Assembly: GCA_965228045.1 (NCBI GenBank)
Contig: OZ245789.1
Location: 2,728,001-2,792,000, forward strand
DNA length: 64,000 bases
Source: JANQEU01 sp965228045
GTDB lineage: Bacteria; Bacteroidota; Bacteroidia; Cytophagales; Cyclobacteriaceae
Reading direction: 5' to 3'
How positions within the stretch are numbered: the first letter of the stretch is position 1; every line of letters begins with the position of its first letter. The notes beneath the pieces were generated by a model that worked only from the letters and a program-made list of their open reading frames with translations, was not told the origin of the DNA and made no database searches. Below are positions 59,329 through 64,000 of the stretch, piece by piece. A program made the position numbers and the translations under genes.

Positions 59329-60528
59329 ATGGAGACGGACGATCCAAGAAGAGCTATCATCCACATGGACCTGGATGCGTTTTTCGTGTCGGTAGAATGC
59401 CTTCGTGACTCGAGATTAAAAGGTATACCACTTATTATCGGGGGGAGTAATGGTCGAGGCGTGGTGACTTCTGCCAGCTACGAGGCTCGAAAATTCGGAG
59501 TCCATGCGGCCATGCCAACCAGAATGGCCCTGAAACTGTGTCCTGAAGCTAAAGTGATTTCCGGAGACATGGAGGCTTATAGCTTTTATTCCAGGCAGAT
59601 AACGGATATAATCAATGAAGACGCACCAATGTTTGAAAAGTCGTCTATTGATGAATTCTATATTGACGCTAGTGGAATGGATAAGTTTTTCAATACTTAT
59701 CTCTGGTCAAGAGAATTAAGATCCAAAATCATCAAAGAAACCGGACTACCGATCTCAATGGGTCTATCCAAAAACAAGCTGGTATCGAAAGTGGCCACCG
59801 GAGAATACAAACCCAATGGAGAAAAATATGTAGAATACGGTCAGGAAAAGGATTTTCTATCACCACTTCATATCAGGAAAATTCCAATGATCGGTGAAAA
59901 AACCACATTGGCTTTACTGGAGATGGGAGTTAGTCATGTCAGAATATTGAGAGAGGTTCCTCTAATATTATTGGAAAGAACTTTTGGTAAAAATGGCAAA
60001 GCACTTTGGAGCAAAGCACATGGCATTGACAACAGTCGTATCCAGCCATATTCAGACCGGAAATCTATTTCCACCGAATGTACATTCGGGCAGGATTCCA
60101 TCGATGTTTTCAAAATGAAGGTCATGCTATCAGCAATGGTCGAAAAACTATGTAGCAAATTGCGAAAAGAGCAAAAACTCACCTCCTGCGTCACTGTGAA
60201 GATCCGATATTCCAACTTTGACACGGAAACCAGGCAAAGGCACCTACCCTATACTTCTTCCGATCAGGCAATTATTTCGGTTGTCAAAGATTTATTTGAT
60301 CAGCTATACACAAGAAGAATGATGTTAAGGTTGGTTGGTGTTCGACTAAGTGGATTGGTTCACGGCAATTACCAGATAAGTCTGTTTGAAGATACGGAGG
60401 AGTCACTAAAGCTTTATCAGGCCATGGATCACATTAAAGGAAAATTTGGGAATGATAAGCTTATAAGAGCGGCATCCATGGATCTCTCAAGGAGAATTCG
60501 AATGGACAACAATATGTTCGCAGCCTGA
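59329..60528 (+). CDS. dinB: DNA polymerase IV (Y family)
   Basis: 399-aa translesion polymerase. Catalytic acidic residues are in AIIHMDLDAFFVSVE (about 10-24) and SSIDEFYIDASG (about 102-113). The helix-hairpin region KIPMIGEKTTLALLEMG and little-finger domain follow. A beta-clamp-binding QISLF lies near residue 350, unusually about 45 residues before the C-terminus rather than at the very end. It directly follows the four-helix gene with zero spacing. Proximity to an S24 regulator points to damage-inducible expression. Confidence 0.95.
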   Translation: METDDPRRAIIHMDLDAFFVSVECLRDSRLKGIPLIIGGSNGRGVVTSASYEARKFGVHAAMPTRMALKLCPEAKVISGDMEAYSFYSRQITDIINEDAPMFEKSSIDEFYIDASGMDKFFNTYLWSRELRSKIIKETGLPISMGLSKNKLVSKVATGEYKPNGEKYVEYGQEKDFLSPLHIRKIPMIGEKTTLALLEMGVSHVRILREVPLILLERTFGKNGKALWSKAHGIDNSRIQPYSDRKSISTECTFGQDSIDVFKMKVMLSAMVEKLCSKLRKEQKLTSCVTVKIRYSNFDTETRQRHLPYTSSDQAIISVVKDLFDQLYTRRMMLRLVGVRLSGLVHGNYQISLFEDTEESLKLYQAMDHIKGKFGNDKLIRAASMDLSRRIRMDNNMFAA

Positions 60529-60574
60529 TCAAAATTCTAAATTGGATGCATTAACTTGTTGAAAAACATTAACC

Positions 60575-61282
60575 ATGAGAAGATTACTTGTTTCCCTTGC
60601 TATTTTAATTTCAATTTCTGCCTTCGGACAAGGTCTGGAAGGAGCCTGGGAATGGAATGGAACAACCCCAAACGGTGAAAAAATCAAAGCTGTATCTATG
60701 ATAGTTGGTGATTTTTTCACCGTTGCATATTACAATACAGAAACCGATGCTTTCATGAACACATTTGGTGGTTCCTATAGTTACAACGGGACCACTATGA
60801 GTCAAAAACTGGAGTGGAATACCGGTGATCCCTCGCAGGTAGGAATAACCCAGGTCGCAACAATTACAATTAATGGGGATAAAGCAAACGTGATGGAAAC
60901 TGGGGACACCTGGACCAGATTGGACATGAATGACAGCCCGCTTGCAGGTTCGTGGATCATCACAGGAAGGAAAAACGGAGATGAAATACGTCAGCGTGAT
61001 ACTAGCGGCCCCAGGAAAACAATGAAAATCTTATCAGGCACAAGATTTCAGTGGATCGCATACAATATTGAAACGAGGGAGTTTAGCGGTACGGGTGGTG
61101 GAACATACACTGCCAAAGATGGCGTATACACAGAAAATATTGAGTTTTTTTCACGTGATAAGAGTCGTGTGGGTGCTTCTTTGGAATTTCAATTCGAAGT
61201 GAAAGACGGTGACTGGCATCATTCCGGGAACAGCAGTAAAGGAACACCTATTTACGAAATCTGGAGCATCAGAGAAAAGTGA
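60575..61282 (+). CDS. Secreted protein with two related lipocalin-like halves, unknown function
   Basis: 235 aa with a Sec signal (RRLLVSLAILISISAFGQ). The mature protein has two similar beta-rich halves: GAWEWNGTTPNGEKIK ... YYNTETDAFMNTFGGSY and GSWIITGRKNGDEIRQ ... YNIETREFSGTGGGTY, each followed by a strand with D(P/K)S(Q/R)VG. This looks like an internal duplication of a lipocalin-type barrel. Ligand unknown; periplasmic or secreted. Confidence 0.7.
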   Translation: MRRLLVSLAILISISAFGQGLEGAWEWNGTTPNGEKIKAVSMIVGDFFTVAYYNTETDAFMNTFGGSYSYNGTTMSQKLEWNTGDPSQVGITQVATITINGDKANVMETGDTWTRLDMNDSPLAGSWIITGRKNGDEIRQRDTSGPRKTMKILSGTRFQWIAYNIETREFSGTGGGTYTAKDGVYTENIEFFSRDKSRVGASLEFQFEVKDGDWHHSGNSSKGTPIYEIWSIREK

Positions 61283-61336
61283 AATCCTGTTTAGGGATTT
61301 GAATTCCATGCTTGTTGTAAGTCAAATACTTCTGGC

Positions 61337-62290
61337 ATGAAATATCTTTTGCAGATTTTGATTCTCTCGCTAATTGCTACCAGTTGTTCACAGGATGATG
61401 AACCAAAAATACCTACGTACCTGGATTTTGAGGAAGTTGCAGAATTCAACTATGAGAACCTTCAGCACGCGACGGGATTTTTCGGATCGAATGCCGAGGA
61501 TGCGATATATATAGCATTTCGGGACACAAATCCACAAACACAGGCAAACTCGGAACATGTTCTGAAATATGAATTACGCTCAGGTAAATTCATTGAATCC
61601 TATTTTGATCAAACAGATTTTGTAACCAAACGAATACATGTCTTAGAAAATGAATTATGGGTAATTGGTGGGGAGTATATCAATAAGTACGACCTTGATT
61701 TAACCTCCGAACCCACGAGTATCCGCCATGGTCTATCCGTTTCCAGATTTGGATCGGCATTACATAAGAAAGATCTGTATCTCTGGGGAGGAGACCTGAA
61801 GGGATTGTTTTCAGATCATATCATGAAGTGGAATGAAACCGATCAATATTTTGAAACAATTGCCGGACTACCCACACCTAAGTCCTGGGCTCATGGGGAA
61901 ATATCAGGAGATAGGTTGTATATATTTGGAGGTCAGGAACAGTTTTCTGATACACCTCCCAATGACCTTATCTACATCTATGACATATCACAAAATGAAA
62001 TTGCTACACTAAACTTGCCCCAACCTGTTTTTAGAACATTTACGACTCTTCACGACCAATTTATTTACGTAGCTGGCCATATTGAGAATCCTGATGATGA
62101 CCAGGATTTCGACATATTTTTTGGTGTTTACGACATCCAGAGCTCTCAGTTTTCGGAGATTGAGACTTCCCTTTCAGACGAGGAATATAAAACTTTACAT
62201 CAAATCACGGTAGTTGGAAATCAACTGTTTGCGCTATATGGTGATGCTTATTTACCCGAAATTTCTATCATGGTGGCAGACTTGCCGTAG
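61337..62290 (+). CDS. Kelch-like beta-propeller lipoprotein
   Basis: 317 aa, SPII signal (LQILILSLIATSC, Cys about 17). The body has spaced blades typical of kelch/galactose-oxidase propellers: HVLENELWVIGGEYINKYDL, ALHKKDLYLWGGDLKG, GDRLYIFGGQEQFSDTPPND and QFIYVAGHIEN. No catalytic residues recognised; probably ligand or protein binding at the envelope. Confidence 0.78.
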   Translation: MKYLLQILILSLIATSCSQDDEPKIPTYLDFEEVAEFNYENLQHATGFFGSNAEDAIYIAFRDTNPQTQANSEHVLKYELRSGKFIESYFDQTDFVTKRIHVLENELWVIGGEYINKYDLDLTSEPTSIRHGLSVSRFGSALHKKDLYLWGGDLKGLFSDHIMKWNETDQYFETIAGLPTPKSWAHGEISGDRLYIFGGQEQFSDTPPNDLIYIYDISQNEIATLNLPQPVFRTFTTLHDQFIYVAGHIENPDDDQDFDIFFGVYDIQSSQFSEIETSLSDEEYKTLHQITVVGNQLFALYGDAYLPEISIMVADLP

Positions 62291-62291
62291 T

Positions 62292-62320
62292 GCAAAAAAG
62301 AAGGAGCAGTCTCCTGCTCC
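62292..62320 (-). terminator. Terminator of the DinB-like membrane protein gene
   Basis: Minus strand: GGAGCAG / CTGCTCC stem with 4-nt loop followed by CTTCTTTTTT. Confidence 0.85.
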
Positions 62321-62353
62321 CCCGTATTATATAAACCTGTAATCTGTAATCAA

Positions 62354-62860
62354 TCAGTAATTAATATCCTTTAGAGTAAGATAAACTTCCATTTGGGCCC
62401 GATGTCGATTATTTTCCTGTAGAAATGTAAAAAGCTCATTGGCCAAAACCGAATCGTTAGAGGACTTCTCAATCTGCTCGTTCATCACCTGAAAAGATCG
62501 GGATGCCAATTGTATCAACTCATCCTTTTCTGTCAGATACTCATGATCCGGGACCAGGCTCTCATCTTTCGGATTGATTTTCACAATCAGAAATTCTGCT
62601 TCATGAACAATTTCATGTGCCCTGTCATTAAACGCAAGCAAACTGTTGGATGGTTTGAAATCATAATGTTCTTCCGGCATTGCCTTAAGCAAATCCAAAG
62701 TTTTCATTTGCGCTTGAAACACATCTTTCTTCAGGCTGCTGAGGTGTGTGTTTTTTGGGAAATTGGTATGGGCTTCCTTGAAAGCAAACAAAGACACTGC
62801 CACTAGCAGGATCAATGCCATGTAGGGTATGTTGAATATTTTCATACTTCTCTTCTTCAT
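62354..62860 (-). CDS. Membrane-anchored DinB-superfamily (four-helix) protein
   Basis: 168 aa from the ATG at 62860. One N-terminal TM (FNIPYMALILLVAVSLFAF), then a helical domain resembling the DinB/YfiT metal-dependent superfamily: TLDLLKAMPEEHYDFKPSNS, a His in AHEIVHEAEFLI and the C-terminal NNRHRAQMEVYLT. The three His positions fit the metal site of the fold. This DinB superfamily is unrelated to DNA polymerase IV. Thiol transferases are in the family; substrate unknown. Confidence 0.75.
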   Translation of the reverse strand: MKKRSMKIFNIPYMALILLVAVSLFAFKEAHTNFPKNTHLSSLKKDVFQAQMKTLDLLKAMPEEHYDFKPSNSLLAFNDRAHEIVHEAEFLIVKINPKDESLVPDHEYLTEKDELIQLASRSFQVMNEQIEKSSNDSVLANELFTFLQENNRHRAQMEVYLTLKDINY

Positions 62861-62901
62861 TGTAAACTTTCCTTCGTCTCCAAGTAAACTATTCAACGTA
62901 T

Positions 62902-62927
62902 AAATACCCCTAAGTATTTCATAGGGG
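62902..62927. promoter_or_regulatory. Overlapping inverted repeats in the leader of the DinB-like gene
   Basis: AAATAC-N6-GTATTT (62902-62919) and CCCCTA-N9-TAGGGG (62907-62927) share bases, so only one of the two hairpins could form at a time. They lie 42-67 bp upstream of the minus-strand start at 62860. Could be an operator or a leader switch; both readings are inference. Confidence 0.3.
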
Positions 62928-62931
62928 AAAT

Positions 62932-62957
62932 AAAAAAAGCGAACAATTTTTGTTCGC
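62932..62957 (-). terminator. Terminator of the zinc-ribbon membrane protein gene
   Basis: Minus strand: GCGAACAA / TTGTTCGC stem followed by seven T. Confidence 0.9.
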
Positions 62958-62983
62958 CTTCAATTTATGAGATTCAGTGATTG

Positions 62984-63721
62984 TTAAACTTGCTCAAGTT
63001 TCCTTTTTTCACTCCAACTTGGGATACGTGCCTCTTTCTCTTCTACCCATCCACAGTAGGTACATTTATAATTTCTTAAGAGTTTGCCGTCATCAGTCTC
63101 AGTTGCTTCTGATACTACTTCTTCACTTCTTTCTTTCAGCGTCCTGAAGTTACAATTTGGACAGACCAACGCGTGTTCAGTCACATCATACTGCTGTATG
63201 ATCTTCTCGCCGGATGACTCATCAATCCACACATCAAAATCTGCCTCCATGGCTTCTTCCATGGCCAGCATCTCATCCGTAAGGTGCTCGTCTTCTTCTT
63301 TCTCATTGAGAAGTCTCATTTTGGATCCGGAGGAGGATTTCATGTTTTTAAAACGAATGTTTTTAAGTCGTTTTTCAAGAGTAAACGGGTAATAGTACTT
63401 AAGGTAGGCCGAGAACCCATACCCTACTACAAATGCTATCATAAATGATATAAACGCTACAAATATGTATTGGTACATCTGTGCCAACCCAAGCCAGCCA
63501 GCCACAGCATTAAATGCCAGGAAAAAAATACCGAAGGAAAGGATGTTGGTAGACCGTCTCAGAGCTTTCACCTCTTTCGAGGCTGCATATTTGTACTTCT
63601 TAGACCTGTCGGATATCGACTGAAGCCCCATCACGTAAAATAGGTAGCTCAAAACAGCCAATGCTCCGAAAGCCATACTTGCATATCTGGAAATGGTGAA
63701 TAATGAGTCTAAGGTGTTCAT
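62984..63721 (-). CDS. Membrane protein with C-terminal zinc ribbon, unknown function
   Basis: Not recognised. 245 aa: TM segments at about 12-32 (YASMAFGALAVLSYLFYVMG), 60-78 (ILSFGIFFLAFNAVAGWLG) and 83-105 (YIFVAFISFMIAFVVGYGF). An acidic linker (EKEEDEHLTDEMLAMEEAME) follows, then a C4 ribbon with pairs CPNC (about 188) and CTYC (about 222). A zinc-ribbon on the cytoplasmic end of a three-TM protein suggests a membrane-tethered adaptor. Confidence 0.68.
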   Translation of the reverse strand: MNTLDSLFTISRYASMAFGALAVLSYLFYVMGLQSISDRSKKYKYAASKEVKALRRSTNILSFGIFFLAFNAVAGWLGLAQMYQYIFVAFISFMIAFVVGYGFSAYLKYYYPFTLEKRLKNIRFKNMKSSSGSKMRLLNEKEEDEHLTDEMLAMEEAMEADFDVWIDESSGEKIIQQYDVTEHALVCPNCNFRTLKERSEEVVSEATETDDGKLLRNYKCTYCGWVEEKEARIPSWSEKRKLEQV

Positions 63722-63871
63722 TAGAGATTAGTTGAGCGTTAGCGATTTAAAGTTCAAAAGTTAGGAATATTTTGGCAAACAGGCATCATAAAATTTTTAT
63801 TTAAAGAATCGAAAAAACCGTTTTTAATGGGATATTTTGCGGCATAAAATCATAATTATCAGAACTTTAAT

Positions 63872-63879
63872 TAGGTTTG
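63872..63879 (+). promoter_or_regulatory. TAGGTTTG -7 element abutting the ROK kinase start
   Basis: Exact TAnnTTTG, 4 bp before the ATG at 63884; predicts a leaderless mRNA. No TTG at the expected -33 distance. Confidence 0.4.
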
Positions 63880-63883
63880 ATCC

Positions 63884-64000
63884 ATGCAGATTCTCGGTTT
63901 AGATATAGGTGGTACTGGCATTAAGGGTGCGCTTGTGGATACAGGAACAGGCGAGTTGGATACTGAAAGGTTTCGTCTGGACACTCCTCAGCCGGCTACG
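63884..64000 (+). CDS. ppgK: ROK-family kinase, probably polyphosphate glucokinase (5' end only)
   Basis: The first 39 codons are in the window; the rest lies beyond base 64000. ILGLDIGGTGIKGALVDTGT is the phosphate-binding loop of ROK/hexokinase-fold sugar kinases, and the following ERFRLDTPQPAT is characteristic of polyphosphate glucokinases, which phosphorylate glucose with polyP or ATP. The polyP-specific residues are outside the window, so an ordinary ROK glucokinase remains possible. Confidence 0.75.
   Translation, partial: MQILGLDIGGTGIKGALVDTGTGELDTERFRLDTPQPAT

Noticed and set aside
1..64000. CRISPR arrays, insertion sequences, prophage, rRNA genes, integron or toxin-antitoxin pair
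   Set aside because: No regularly spaced repeats, transposase, integrase or phage motifs were seen; only one tRNA and no rRNA.

Overview
The window looks like a chromosomal segment of a Bacteroidota bacterium, most likely order Cytophagales. The supporting signs are type IX secretion (T9SS) C-terminal sorting domains on two proteins, Bacteroidota promoters (TAnnTTTG at -7), weak Shine-Dalgarno use, many SPII lipoproteins, a Porin_10-type outer-membrane protein, DUF5686, the DUF1501/DUF1800 pair, and a crtI-crtB-idi-crtZ carotenoid operon. Species and habitat cannot be read from the sequence. It appears to be ordinary vertically inherited chromosome: I see no phage, insertion sequence, CRISPR array or integration site.

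Layout. 1-555: end of a universal stress protein. 824-4790: carotenoid operon (phytoene desaturase, phytoene synthase, IPP isomerase, carotene hydroxylase) followed by a YceI isoprenoid-binding-type protein and a strong terminator. 4958-19649: a block rich in secreted or lipid-anchored proteins: Gfo/Idh/MocA oxidoreductase, a D-aminoacylase-like amidohydrolase, a Tat-exported ThuA protein, a huge BNR/sortilin-like protein, two DUF1080 (3-keto-disaccharide hydrolase) proteins, DUF2911, and a 1019-aa T9SS protein joining a DJ-1-like and a ThuA domain. Together these suggest 3-keto-glycoside metabolism. 19725-30943: housekeeping (apt, MacB-like permease, miaE, porin, lpxK, nif3 plus its zinc-ribbon partner, lysophospholipid acyltransferase, patatin, accA). 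31126-38990: PKD lipoprotein, tRNA-Asp, and a DUF1800-DUF1501-barrel-lipoprotein operon. 39221-45788: FKBP, histidine degradation (hutU, hutI, hutG but no hutH) and a TPR histidine kinase. 45942-50307: methyltransferase, GH1 beta-glucosidase, GH95 alpha-fucosidase. 50308-57562: a small ORF with an unusual upstream region, then DUF5686-TPR lipoprotein-thrS-infC-rpmI-rplT. 57634-60528: an XRE/S24 (LexA-like) regulator, a small unknown gene, a four-helix-bundle gene and DNA polymerase IV, sharing repeated ATTAGTA boxes. 60575-64000: secreted and membrane proteins of unknown role and the start of a polyphosphate-glucokinase-like ROK gene.

Most promising leads: (1) the S24 regulator/dinB region with clustered ATTAGTA boxes, a candidate damage-response circuit outside classical LexA; (2) a set of genes whose TAnnTTTG element sits 3-6 bp before the start codon, predicting leaderless mRNAs; (3) the DUF1800/DUF1501 exported operon; (4) infC apparently starting at AUC behind one of the few perfect Shine-Dalgarno sites seen; (5) a 21-bp-period direct repeat upstream of an unrecognised 41-codon gene. 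All readings were made by eye; no database or structure search was run.
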